Shown piece after piece: positions 1 to 10,172 of a DNA stretch of 64,000 bases. The notes beneath the pieces are model-generated. The model had not been told where the DNA came from. It did no database searches and saw nothing but the letters and a program-made list of their open reading frames with translations. Made by a program: the position numbers and the translations under genes. The DNA comes from Plantago major (Eukaryota; Streptophyta; Magnoliopsida; Lamiales; Plantaginaceae), in assembly GCA_026545765.1 (NCBI GenBank), contig CM048839.1, forward strand, positions 54,420,677-54,484,676, in the 5' to 3' direction. Every line of letters starts with the position of its first letter. Position 1 is the stretch's first letter.

Positions 1-423
1 CGCAAGTAATACGTAAAAACTTGCACATCCCAGGAAATCACACAATAACAGGTGCCGGTACAATATTTTTTCTTCGGCTAGGCTCCTCACAGGCTTTTGG
101 ACTATAGGGCTAACCAGACTTGCTATTTACAAGAGAAACGACCTTGCGGGATTAAAAGCCTACTACACTACTTCTAGCTAGACATCAAACAAAACGTAAG
201 CAGCCAGAGAATTTACCATTCACAATAGACGTTCGACTTGGTAATTGACTCAGACTCACCACAAGAGAAAATAAAAATACTAACACCTAAACTTGACTCA
301 ACTGGAACGGAAATATATAACTAACACAGAAAGTTGGCTAACATACCACTTGAACAGAATACATAAAAAAAAAAGAAAGAAAAATAGAGTACGAAATAGA
401 GTACAAATATCAGAAATAAAGTA
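1..423. other. Athila-1 interior left of the solo LTR, no gene seen
   Basis: This A-rich stretch has no convincing reading frame. By nesting logic it is the continuation of the Athila-1 interior across the solo LTR that starts at 424. Its last five bases, AAGTA, are the left target-site duplication of that LTR. Confidence 0.5.
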
Positions 424-2162
424 TGTTGGTCCAGATAACGGCAAAGTAAAAGACTCGGGGGGGGGGGGGTGAATAGTCTTTTAAAACTTTTGTCGATAAA
501 AACTATTTCTCAGATATATGAATAGATATATGATACTTAGAATCAGAGCGCGGAAGACTTAATAAAGATAAGTGCAGAAACAGTTAAAGTGTGTGTGTGT
601 TGCTGAAATGTAAATACAGAAAGGTAAATAACACAACAAGTATAGTGGTATCTGGAGGTGGCGTAATCCTCCAACTAATCCACTTCGGTCTTCAAGAGAC
701 CTAGAATTCATTAGAATAGATAATTGAGTTCACCTTACAAAAATCCTATTCTAAGATTCCTTTAAACAAATGGTTCCCAACCAAATGTTCCCCCTGAGTT
801 GTTCCCCGGCTTTCACAGCCAAGTACTTCCTGTACTCAGAAACCTTTTTGAGTTATTCCCTAGCTTCCCAAGCTAAGTACTTCCTATACTCAATAACCTT
901 GGAGTTATTCCTTAGTTTCCCAAATCAAGTACTTCCTATACTCCGGTAACCTTGGAGTTATTCCCTGATTTTTCAAACTAAGTACTTCTGCATCCACGCT
1001 TGATTATGGTGTTGGTTTTGGTTTGAGTTGTCAGATGAGCTTCTTTAATAACTTATTCAGTTATTCAGATAGCTCTGTGAATCAAGTATACTTAATACAC
1101 TTTTCAATGTATGGTATCTTGTTCTTTTTACTGACCCAAGTCTTAGATAAATGTTCAAGAGAATGAATCTCAGATACTTGATCTTTCGTTTCAACTCTTT
1201 CACAGATAGCTGTGCTTGTTTAGGATCAGGACACTTAGAACTTCAGTGTTACTTAAGATCAAAAGCTTTGAGGATAAGTAAGTTGCTTTGAGAGAGTAAG
1301 GTGTTCAGCGTTGTGTCGTTTCGTTCAAGGTGTGTCTCTTCAAGCAGTCTAAGTGTTGATATTTATAGATGAATTTGAGTGCCGTTTGAATAGTATCCGT
1401 TAGGCTCAAATTCAAACTATTGATATCTGTGTATAGTACTGTAGCAGGTTTTGTCTTCTTCTTCAGAAGCTGCCGTTGCTTTTATTCAGACATCTCTGTC
1501 CGTGCATTAAATGCATTGTACTATACTTTTTGTCCTGTAGTGCCAACGGAACTATGCTTTGTATCAGAGACTAGTGTTATCTGATTCTTTGCACGTCCTT
1601 ATCTTCAATCTTCAGATACCACTTTTATTGAAACAACTTTGTTTGCAATATATATATATATATTTCTTTTTCAGAAATGTGGTTAATGCTCAAGGTATCT
1701 GAGAATAGATATCTGTGGACACTTTCCTTGTTTTCAGATAGGCCTTTTATTTCTCAGATATCTCTTGTGACACAGTTTGTTTAAAACTATTCGTGTCTTC
1801 AAGATATCTGGCTAAGGTATCTGGACAAGTTTCGATAATCTTGTGCAGTTTCTTCAAGTCTTCAATGTCGTTGAGCTTGTTCTGCTTGGATGTCTTCTTC
1901 TTGGTCTTCTCTTCATAAAATAAAAATTACATTTTGAGACCTAACATCCTATACAAGATTAGCTAGACTATCATACTTAGTGAGTTTCCTCTTTTACAAT
2001 GTTCAAGTGAACCAAGAGTACTAATCACCTTTCTGAGACTAAGATAAGTCATCATGTTGCTGATCAAAATCTAAACAGATATTTCTAACAAAATATCTAA
2101 TAAATTTCCTAACAAATTTCCCACGAAATTTTCCAACAAATTTCCCAAAAAATTTCCCAACA
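424..2162 (-). mobile_element. Solo LTR of a SIRE-type copia element
   Basis: It begins TGTTGGTCCAGATAACGG and ends CCCAACA, giving perfect TGTTGG/CCAACA termini. It is flanked by AAGTA at 419-423 and 2163-2167, a 5-bp target-site duplication. Most of its length aligns by eye with the LTRs at 39261-40851 and 54707-56305. It shares the G tract near one end, the TATA box (minus strand, 1360-1367) and many GATATCT words. No internal sequence is present, so it is the product of LTR-LTR recombination. It is about 140 bp longer than the SIRE-3 LTRs, partly because of a micro-repeat tail at 2082-2162. Minus orientation is inferred from the SIRE-3 LTRs. Confidence 0.92.
2082..2162 (-). repeat. Micro-repeat tail at the U3 tip of the solo LTR
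   Basis: About six imperfect copies of an 11-13 bp unit resembling AAATTTCCCAAC run to the LTR end. In SIRE-3 a single such unit straddles the polypurine tract and U3 tip (40845-40860). The tail therefore looks like multiplied copies of the polypurine/U3 junction kept inside the LTR. Confidence 0.75.
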
Positions 2163-2286
2163 AAGTACAAAACGAGACAACTTAAGCTGAAGATACAGTC
2201 GCCCACCTCCCCAAACCTAAGTGCTAGTCCCTAGCAATGAATAGTGTAAGAAACGACTGTATAGAATGACCAACCATAGTGTTGTC

Positions 2287-3332
2287 TCAGCAGGGATGAT
2301 CGCAGGGATCCAGAAGTGCCACCACCGAAGTGCAGCTCCCAGAAATCCTGCTATGCCTTCCAGAGTGCCTCATGCCTCTCCAAGCCCTCAATCTCTCGCT
2401 GCTCCCTAGCCTCAGCTCTCCTATCTCGCTCCTCCTGTCGCTGGTAGTGTTCCTCGATGCGGGAGTACTGATCCTCAATCCGGGCATATTGTGGTCCTGC
2501 CCACTCTGGAAACTGTGCTGTCATCTGCTCGAAATAACCTTGGAAATCAGTAGAAGCAGGTGGAGCAGGCTGCTCCTCAGTATCATCATCAGCTCTAGGG
2601 GCTGGGGCAGGGTGGCGGCCAATAATAACTCTGGCGCTGGCAGATTTCAAAGCACCCTTGGGTCTCTCGGTGCTTTGAATGCCGAGAACATTGTGGGACC
2701 GACAAATGGCAGTGAGGAGGCATGGGAACCCGAGCAAGCTACCCTTAACTGTCCTCCCTTGAGCCTCTCCAAAAATGATAGCCGGGGCATCGACAAACTG
2801 CCCGGTCATGATAGCTCGAATGATGCGGCAATGGGGGCGGTGAGGGTGTTGAAGTGGGAGATAGGGGTGATGTTATACTGGACCAGGTGCTGCCAGAGGC
2901 GAACCTCTGGCTTGAGCAAGTGGGGGCAATGGTGGTGCGGGTCCTGTGGGTTTCTGGGTCATTGTCGGGTAGGAGTATGAACTCGGCTAGGTCAATATCG
3001 AACTGCCGGTTATGAAGATTTTCACCCCAGTGGGTGTACCTGTCCTCCCCGGCTTGGGAGTCTCTGGACCCGAGGAACTCCCTGATGCTCCTAGAAGAAA
3101 AATGGATCCGGGTACCACGGATCGTCATCAACTCATCCTCCAAGTCATGAAGGCTGATGTAGAACTCTCTAACCAACTTTGGATCATAAGGCAGCTGCTT
3201 GCCAAAAAGCTTGTCCCAGCCTAAGTTCCTAACTCGCGCCCAGACACGGGCATAAATGCCATCCTCAAGATCATCAAGGGCTAGCTCCCTTTTAGGCCAA
3301 ACTCTCCTGGGTTCCTGGAAATTCACCTCCAT
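2287..3332 (-). pseudogene. Accessory ORF of Athila-1 (plant transposon protein-like)
   Basis: Two overlapping minus-strand reading frames cover this interval. The upstream one contains an acidic, aromatic-rich region with blocks such as GWDKLFGKQLPYDPKLVREFY and IRGTRIHFSSRSIREFLG, like the 'putative plant transposon protein' or ATHILA ORF-1 type domain found in Athila-like elements. The downstream part is rich in Arg, Glu and Gln with a heptad-like pattern (IEDQYSRIEEHYQRQEERDRRA), suggesting a coiled coil. It lies after the protease on the element's sense strand, where Athila elements carry their extra ORF. Function is unknown. The copy is broken. Family assignment is from remembered motifs and not from a database search. 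Confidence 0.6.
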
Positions 3333-4053
3333 AAAAGCTCTGCCCTCCGCTGATAGGTGAGAAAGCTCATCCTGTGGACCTCATTGTCTTTCGCCTACTT
3401 GCGACTCACCTTGTTGGCGTTTGATGGTCTGCGAGACATGATGCCTGCGAGAGAGGTGTTAGTGTAGAACAATGGGGGTAGAGAACTACCTCCCCAAACT
3501 GATTCATGATCAAAAAGCCAGAAACAATAAAAGAGCAAGGAACAGGGGAGAATGCAAAATTCCCCAACCAACTCAAGATTCTATATCATGGCCAATGCTC
3601 GATTCACTTCAGTTCGCAAGCATAAGATTAGTGATAAGCAGAGAAAAAGTGGAACAAGATGGTATAAATTGGCAAAAACGGGGAAGTAGTGCAAAAAATT
3701 GAAAAACGCAAGTAAGTTCCAAAATCAAAATCGATCTACTACACCCAAGCATATACAACTAATGACGATCAACCATATAATTCAAGTAAACTCTAAAAAC
3801 TTAGGAAGAAGGAAGTTCAAGCCAATTGACCTTTTGAATCCGAAGAATTGGGTGGAAAACACACAATAGTGATGCAAGAAACGGGGAGAGGAGGAAAAAC
3901 CCGTTGATTTTCAACAAGAATGGGGCAATTTGGTAGAGAATTGAGTGAGAAGGAAGATTAGAGTGAAGAGAAGAAGAAAAAATGGGAAGAGGAAAAGAAG
4001 AGGGTGGGGCGGTGAAGAAGAAGAAGAAGATAAAAAGATTTGAAAAAACCTAG
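3333..4053 (-). other. Athila-1 spacer, non-coding
   Basis: No supported gene was seen here. The right half (about 3880-4050) is purine-rich (GAAGAAGAAG runs) and leads into the palindrome array. Confidence 0.5.
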
Positions 4054-4289
4054 CTCTCCGCGGCGGGAAGAATTCCTCGCCACGGCAAGTTTTTAAGAAA
4101 CTACAGTTTTTTTTTTCCAGACTTTTTGGTCTCGCCGCGGCGAGCAAAGGGGCTCCGCCGCAGCGAGTTTTTACGAAACGAACAGAAACCAAATCTTTTT
4201 GGTCTCGCCGCGGCGAGAAAAAAGCTCCGCCGTGGCGAGTTTTTACGAAAGCAAAATCTGGAATGATAGAAAGGTCTCGCTGCGGCGAG
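4054..4289. repeat. Phased GC palindrome array, internal copy in Athila-1
   Basis: Seven copies of a 14-bp palindrome, best form CTCGCCGCGGCGAG, start at 4054, 4076, 4131, 4154, 4204, 4226 and 4276. Start-to-start steps are 22, 55, 23, 50, 22 and 50 bp: pairs 22 bp apart in a repeat of about 73 bp. Sequence between palindromes is partly shared (TTTTTACGAAA follows several). The same word with the same steps is found in the LTR at 7585-7792. The role is unknown; see findings. Confidence 0.9.
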
Positions 4290-4585
4290 CATACATTCCG
4301 AAAATTTTTGGCTTGCACCTTGGCAATTTCACATCGCGAAATTGAAACCCCAAGCCTCGACTCGGAGTTTCACGAGTTTCCTCGTGTTGGTACGAGGGTT
4401 CTAAACTCCCAAACATGTAAGAGAATAAAAAACAAAGGTCACGCCCTTCAAAACACAACTAAACTAAAAGAAAACAGATAACCACTTTAAAGCAAAGTAC
4501 GGAATTAAAATATTAGTTTGATGAATGTAAAATCAAAAGGGGGCTTTTGTTTATAGTCGTTAGCTCGACTTCTTCCATGCTGGAG

Positions 4586-5320
4586 CTAATTGAGCTTGAG
4601 CCTCCCAGCCTTCTCTGTCCCCATGCTTACCCATGAGCAAGAATAGGTGTAGAGTGGACCGGTGTGTGCTGCAATGTAGTTCCTAGTGTTAACCTGTGTA
4701 GGAGAATATGATGTGGTGACAGCTTTCAACTCACGTTTCTTGCTGCAAACTTGAATAGTACATGTACGGCCATAAAGATCGACTATCATACGAGTAGCCT
4801 TGATGAAAGGGCGCCTAAGAAGCAGTATATCCTTGTCCATCTCTTTGATCTTCACCTGCGGTGACTCGACAGCCACGAAGTCAGTCATAAACACATCTCC
4901 ACCACTGGTTACGGGAACATCCTCAACAACTCCCATGCATTTGCTTCGAGTACCATTAGCCATGGTAACAAAGCATCTTCTCAGTTCTAGACCCTTCAGG
5001 TTGAGTTCCTCATAAGTCTCGAATGTCATTAAGTTAACTGCAGCTCCAGTATCAATAATACCTGTAACCTCAGAAGAACTGCCTATCCCGACAACCAAAT
5101 CGAAACTGTTTGCATCACTAATGCTCTTTTCTTCCTTTTGGATCAACTGAGTTGGTCTTGCATTCGCCTTCTCTCCTGGAATCGCAGGACCAAATGTTAT
5201 CACCTTTCTTGCTTCCTGTACCTGTGTTGCCTCAACCTGGGAAACCACCTTATCATGGTTACAAGTGCAAGTCGTAATAACTGTCTTCACTACTCTTGGC
5301 TTGTCAAAAGCGACCTTCAC
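4586..5320 (-). CDS. Aspartic protease region of Athila-1
   Basis: This open frame carries the retropepsin active-site signature IDTGAAVNLM about residues 90-99, followed by hydrophobic strands as in Athila proteases (FVTMANGTRSKCMGVVEDVPV, then VFMTDFVAVES). The protease would process the gag polyprotein inside virus-like particles. It follows the gag region, the normal gag-pro order on the minus strand. After the protease the frame ends in a region without any reverse transcriptase signature. The start is uncertain, because in Athila elements protease is made as part of a longer polyprotein and the first Met here may not be a real start. Confidence 0.75.
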   Translation of the reverse strand: MKVAFDKPRVVKTVITTCTCNHDKVVSQVEATQVQEARKVITFGPAIPGEKANARPTQLIQKEEKSISDANSFDLVVGIGSSSEVTGIIDTGAAVNLMTFETYEELNLKGLELRRCFVTMANGTRSKCMGVVEDVPVTSGGDVFMTDFVAVESPQVKIKEMDKDILLLRRPFIKATRMIVDLYGRTCTIQVCSKKRELKAVTTSYSPTQVNTRNYIAAHTGPLYTYSCSWVSMGTEKAGRLKLN

Positions 5321-5624
5321 AGCAAGTACCCTGTTATTCTCTACAGTCGCAGGGAATTTACCCTTCTCTCTTTGTTGGAAGGCGCCGACCAGATCACCAA
5401 GAGTCTTTTCTAACCTCTTTTGTGATTGCTCAATGCTATCAAACCTCTGGTCATTCTTGGTTTGATTCCCGTGCTTCTTTGTAACCTCTCGATCTCTCCA
5501 TGTGAGCTCTAATCTCCTTATCGGCTTTCATGTGCACTAGTAAGCGGAACCGGACAACTTCATCTTGGACCACTGAAACGGACCACAAACGGAGCCTATT
5601 ATGGAACTTCTGTGCCGGGACCTG

Positions 5625-6494
5625 CTATGGTGCATTCTCATAGAATTTACCTCCATAGGATAAATTGGAATGATCGGGGTTGAAGGGTTGCACCTTAGTA
5701 GCACCTGCATTCATTCCTGGATTTGGTTGCCAACCACCACGCTGCCTGTTTTGCACCCAACAAATAATCTCCGGAGTTGGGTTCTCCCCTATAGTGTCAG
5801 GAAGTTTACACATACTAGCACCATGCCCGAAATTACCACACGGATTACACCTCTCATTCACTGGAACCACTGGTGCAGGGATAGTGCCAAGCATCCTCAT
5901 CTCCTTAATCTGTTCTGCTAATTCAATAGTAATAGGCCCCGGTGTTTCCTCCACGGCTTTTATCTAAGCTCTCCTTGGCATTGAGAGGGCAAGTTCAGGA
6001 ATCGCTCCCTGGCCACATAAAAACTCTCAATACTCATCTGCATGAACTTCTCAATCTACACTCGAAGCCGCCTAGTCTTCTCCGCTAGATAGAACTTGAT
6101 CATAAAGGCCCTGTATAGATCATCCCAAGTAGCCAGAGAACCTTCAGGTTGATTTAATAGCCAGCTCTTTGCTTTATCCTGCATACACATGGAAAAACCT
6201 TCTTCCTTATTTCCTCATCAGAAACCGTTACTGTGCCTATAGTAAGCAGAATCCTAGCAATCAGCCCCTCGAACTCCTTGAGAAACCGGATAACATCCTC
6301 ATTAGCCATTCCATAATACTTAGGCATGTCATGGAAGTGATGAGACTTGATCTCCATGTTCCTATCGTTGTTAGAGAGCACAATAGCTGATCCCACAACC
6401 TTAATTTCACCAGGCTGCATATAGTCCCATAAGTGATCACAGGGGCCTCAACAACACCGTTGACTCTGGGAGTATTCTTGTTGATGTCACCCAT
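5625..6494 (-). pseudogene. gag: gag region of Athila-1
   Basis: The start MGDINKNTPRVNGVVEAP lies about 230 bp inside the primer-binding site. A following block, HHFHDMPKYYGMANEDVIRFLKEFE, matches the conserved Athila gag core pattern (short aromatic segment, then the N-E-D-x-x-x-x-L-K-E-F motif). Near the end is a CCHC zinc knuckle, CNPCGNFGHGASMC (C-x2-C-x4-H-x4-C), which in gag proteins binds the element RNA during packaging. The region is a fossil with several breaks. Confidence 0.75.
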
Positions 6495-6726
6495 TTGAAT
6501 AGCTGCTAAGTTCTGTCTTCAAAGTTGATGGTAGTGTCTATTGATCTCAGGTACTAGAGGTTGCAAAGGTGTTCCTTGCGATCTTGTAACGGGCATAAAT
6601 CTGCAAGAAGTTCCTCTACAAAATCAAAAAGATAAAAAAATCTTAGTTTCTGTTAGTGCATAAATCGCAGGTAGGATAAATAAAGCAAATAAAATATCAC
6701 ACTCACACGCTACAGTAGGAATTAAA
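6495..6726 (-). other. 5' leader of Athila-1
   Basis: This short untranslated stretch lies between the primer-binding site and the first gag Met. No further signal was recognised. Confidence 0.5.
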
Positions 6727-6744
6727 TCCCCGGCAGCGGCGCCA
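6727..6744 (-). other. Primer-binding site of Athila-1
   Basis: On the minus strand it reads TGGCGCCGCTGCCGGGGA, four bases after the LTR end. This TGGCGCCGNTGCCGGGGA form is the standard Athila primer site, commonly assigned to an Asp/Glu-type tRNA. The exact tRNA was not verified. Confidence 0.9.
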
Positions 6745-6748
6745 AATT

Positions 6749-8026
6749 TGACAAGCTCAAATTATACTCTAAAAAAGCAATTCGAGATTAACTGTAGTTG
6801 CAGACTAAAGCCTAACTCGTGATCGATCTCTAGGGAATTAATCAAGCTACATAGCAGTGACAGTAAATAGATACTTGCCAACAACAGTTTGATTGATGGT
6901 TTTGTATACTTCTAACTAGATTGACTAAAGCTAAGATTACGATTAACAATGAGAGAAAGATGAATACAGTAGCAAGATCCAATTATGCTAATTTGAACTA
7001 GGGATACCACTCATATTTGTCACACGGTTGTTGTACAATAAATCAATCAATTCGATTCAACTAATTGTTCTTAGAATATATTATACTGGAGAAATCGTGA
7101 GTTGTCAATTCACGATCCTTAAACATGAACAATTTAGAGAATTTAAGACGGACTTATCGAATTGAAGGTTTTTACGAAGGTTTTATACGAGACTAACCTA
7201 TATGAGTGATTTGACAAACCCTAGAACGAATATGCATAATCTTCACATACTACTGTATTCAAAGGTGTTTAGCTACTCATAATAGATAATGACATACAGA
7301 GATTCATGGTAATAATCATACGAAACATAGATGATAAACTCGCATGCAATAACATACAATTCAATCGATAAAGATGAAGAATGAATTGTAAAGAAGAAAG
7401 CAATAGAGCATTCAGTACCAATAATCCTAATGAGTAAAATTAATGAATAATCAAGCTCCAAAGATGTCTCAATGTCAAAGTCTGAAACTAGGAGCTCTCC
7501 TAAAAAACTAGGTTAAAAGAAGTATAACAGAAAAAATCCCAATTCCCAACTAATAAGGAAAAACCAAAATTATGTTTTGCGTAACTCGCCGCGGCGGAAA
7601 GAATAGCTCACCGCGGCGAGCCTTCTTAATCGAAAAATATATAGCTCTCGCATAATTTCGCCGCGGCGAGCTTCAATCTTCAAGACAGGAGCTTCATTCG
7701 CAAAATCTCGTCGTGGCGGACCAATTCCTTCGCCGCGGCGAGCCTTCTTTAATTGCAGAAGATATTCATTCGCTAAATCTCACCGCGGCGAGCCTTCTTG
7801 CAATTTCCAGCTCCAAGCTCAGAAAATCTGCCACAAGTGATCGAATCCTCGCATGGCGAAATATGCTTGACTTGTTCTCATTTAGCTCAAAAGACATCGA
7901 TTTCTCCAAAATGTAAACAAAACACCAAAGCATAAAAATGAACTAAAAAGACTATAAAACTAAAGGTAAAGACTCACAAATACCACTAAAAAAGACCAAA
8001 TGAGACGTTGGAATATTGTCTCATCA
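6749..8026 (-). repeat. 5' LTR of Athila-1
   Basis: On the minus strand it runs TGATGAGACAATATTCC to GCTTGTCA, 1278 bp, with the primer site right after. The first ~35 bases resemble the start of the Athila-2 LTR (29690 on), including GTCTCAT and TGGTCTTTTTTA, so the two are related. The other LTR is outside the window, so no age can be read. It contains a palindrome array at 7585-7792, about 235-440 bp from the LTR start, within U3 or the U3/R border. Confidence 0.88.
7585..7792. repeat. Phased GC palindrome array, LTR copy in Athila-1
   Basis: Six copies of CTCGCCGCGGCGAG or close variants start at 7585, 7607, 7657, 7707, 7729 and 7779. Steps are 22, 50, 50, 22 and 50 bp. The word and spacing match the internal array at 4054-4289, although the intervening sequence mostly differs. 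Confidence 0.9.
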
Positions 8027-9698
8027 GCTGCCCTCCTCCATCTCCTTTCTTTGAGCAGCATTTTGTTTCCGCTTCAACTCCCGCATAGTGGACATGGTGT
8101 ACTCGAACCAAAAATCTGCACATCCGAAGCATAAGAAGTTACATGCTAATAATTTTCTCACCCACAACAAACAGAGCAATGAAGCGACCACCGACTCGGA
8201 TAAATGACTGCAAAACCGAATGAGAAAGAACTTACTCAAATCCTTCTTCCCATCACAAAAGCTGGGCTCGAAAAAGCCAGCTAGGTAGGGAAGAGGCTGG
8301 CGGATTAAGCCTCGGAAAAAGTACTTATCCGGGTCTTGATTCCCTTGTGGATGCCGAGCCGGAGGTTTCCAATCCGGCAGCCTATCTCGAAAAAACTTCC
8401 TCTCAAATTGCCATTGGATCCTTTCCGCCTCGGACTAACCCTGTTTTAGCGCGGGTCGGACGAAGATGTACCTCTTCCACCAATTGATCCCCAAGGAGTA
8501 AAGCGGATCTACCAAGAATGTATACGCTTGGCGACACACCAGCGTATTAAAAAATGTGTTCCTGTTGCTTACACTTACACTAAACAATTTACGAAAATTA
8601 TCAAAAGTAACCGGGATGCTCTTGTATTTACACATCACCCCGAAGCACATCAAATTTCCAAGGGAGTTAGGGATGATCTGATGCGAACTCAACCCCATAT
8701 TATTCAAGATATCCACCAACTCGGACGCCACAGGCAAATGCCATCCACAATGCAAACTTATCTCATGAACGCACATGTACCCGGGAGGTGGATTGTAGAA
8801 GGCGTGCGACTTATCCAGAATGAGAATCTCCACGGACTCAGGGATCTCATACCTCCTCCGAAGATCCCCCACCTCCTCGGACATCACAATAGACGGGCAC
8901 GTTGGCAATGAACAATCCTCGTCCAGCTCGCCATCCGGATCAGGATGAGTAACATCGTCCCGTGACCGAGGAAACTTCACCCGGAACACATCTTCACCCT
9001 TTTTACTGCCCTCAGGCAGCTCTTCTTCAGTCAGCCGGTGACTCGTACCCGCTGGTCCAGCTGACTCCCTCCGAAAAACATGAGCGGAAAGTATCTCCTC
9101 CTCTTCATCCTCCTCAGAACCGACATTGTCAGTACGACCCTCCTCCTCAACTCTGTCATCCTTGGACGATGAACTCAACTTCACTACCGTTCGAAGGGGG
9201 CAGCAATCTGGACCCGATCCTCAACATCCTCTTCGAACATGCCCAGCTCGGGCGGTTCCTCGGAGGTATCATGCACCTCCTCGATGTTAGGCTCCTGTTG
9301 ATCCGGAATGAATGGCACTCGGTTAGGGTTACTCCTAAAATTATAGCCTAAGTTGCGTATGAGGGATCGAATCTCTACCAGGAGTTCGGGCTCCTTCCCA
9401 GCACGCGCGGACGGAGACCCCCTATGGTTCGAGAGGTCGTCTCTTGGATAGCACCAGCACCCTGCACAATAGAGACTTGCGGGTGATCCTGACGCTTCGG
9501 GGACCCTGAACCCAGAACAACTAACCGAAGTAAAGAGCTTACCTGGGGCTCTTCCTGGCTCGGATGAGGAGAATGGTCTAGCTCTACCGAATCCTCCGAA
9601 CCACCAATGTCAATCTCCTCGGAGCTGTCTGATGGGGACAACGCTTCAGAATCATATCCTTCAGCCTCGGATCGGTTCTGACTATCACTCTTGGACAT
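8027..9698 (-). pseudogene. Antisense gene of Tat-1 (Transposase_28-like 'gypsy-type transposon' protein)
   Basis: The start is Met at 9698, directly after a splice acceptor (CCCTAG then GATGTCC). An acidic Ser/Glu-rich N-terminal part (SDSQNRSEAEGYDSEAL) is followed by the conserved block LPTCPSIV, RRRYEIPESVEILI, YNPPPGYMCVHEISL, then WWKRYIFVRPAL. This pattern is typical of the plant 'putative gypsy type transposon' domain (Transposase_28, from memory). Its homologue in Tat-2 (20600-23477) shares these blocks. A further exon begins at 8115 (FEYTMSTMRELKRKQ) and is cut by the Athila-1 insertion at 8026. It lies opposite to the element's sense strand between pol and the 3' LTR, a place where Tat elements are known to carry extra ORFs. 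The function is unknown. The copy is broken. Confidence 0.7.
8116..8235 (-). other. Intron in the Tat-1 antisense gene
   Basis: The donor is GTAAGTTC after GGGAAGAAGGATTTGA, and the acceptor TGCAG precedes ATTTTTGGTTCGAG; the length is 120 bp. The homologous junction in Tat-2 (22026-22129) lies at the same codon and in the same phase. Confidence 0.8.
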
Positions 9699-9699
9699 C

Positions 9700-10004
9700 C
9701 TAGGGAAAGAAAAGGCACTTTTATGAGCTTTAAGATTGTAGTCCGAGAGGCCATTTATGTAGATTAAGGTTAAAGAAATTGAAAATTGAAGGATAGGGCT
9801 GACTCCGTCGGACCAGGTTAGTTCAGAGTTAGTGAGCTGTCAGTTCGGTGTTAATATTGACTATTCAACATATCCGAAGCACACTACGTTATAGCCAACT
9901 ACGGGATACAAAACATAGGCATACATCCGAGCGTACAACATTTCGAAGATGGACATATAAGATGCAGAGAAAACTTGGAATTAAAGAGAAAACAAGCAAC
10001 TTAC
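9700..10004 (-). other. Leader intron in the Tat-1 antisense gene
   Basis: The donor is a consensus GTGCAG then GTAAGT, and the acceptor is TTTCCCTAG, one base before the ATG. It is 305 bp long and sits just before the start codon. Tat-2 has the same arrangement at 23479-23980. Confidence 0.8.
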
Positions 10005-10164
10005 CTGCACTCAGATTCTTGGATTGAAGGCAGCTGACTTTCTGCGGATAACTCGCTCCGAACTTCTTTTTGCTGGCTTCGGATTGCTTGAACTTTCTTT
10101 GGACATACTCAAATTCAAAAAATCTTCTCTCTAGAGATGTGAAAGTGACATCGGTAAAAGCCCC

Positions 10165-10172
10165 TATTTATA
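10165..10172 (-). promoter_or_regulatory. TATA box of the Tat-1 antisense gene
   Basis: On the minus strand it reads CTATAAATAGGGG, about 160 bp upstream of the leader-intron donor. A short leader exon would lie between. It faces away from the 3' LTR, so antisense transcription would start inside the element. Confidence 0.7.

Larger units (their letters stand above)
1..8026 (-). mobile_element. Athila-type Ty3/gypsy element (Athila-1), 5' part
   Basis: Read on the minus strand, the order is LTR (8026 to 6749), primer-binding site, gag, aspartic protease, a palindrome array, an accessory ORF and a purine-rich tail; the 3' LTR lies beyond the left edge. The LTR starts TGATGAG and the primer site TGGCGCCGCTGCCGGGGA is the Athila type. 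No polymerase or integrase domain was recognised in the visible part, so this may be a non-autonomous form that relies on a relative such as Athila-2. It is interrupted by a solo copia LTR at 424-2162. Its right end at 8026 sits inside an exon of the Tat-1 antisense gene, so it is younger than Tat-1. The visible copy is broken, with several breaks. Confidence 0.85.

Noticed and set aside
424-2090. Solo LTR ending at 2090
   Set aside because: This end gives no exact duplication (AAGTA against AAATA). Ending at 2162 gives a perfect AAGTA pair and better inverted termini.
2330-2980. Plus-strand frame of about 216 residues
   Set aside because: It lies opposite to the Athila-1 accessory ORF and shows no family feature; it is a shadow frame.
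4054-4289. CRISPR-like array
   Set aside because: The repeats are 14-bp palindromes with 8- and ~36-bp spacers inside a plant retrotransposon; no cas gene and no fixed repeat-spacer length.
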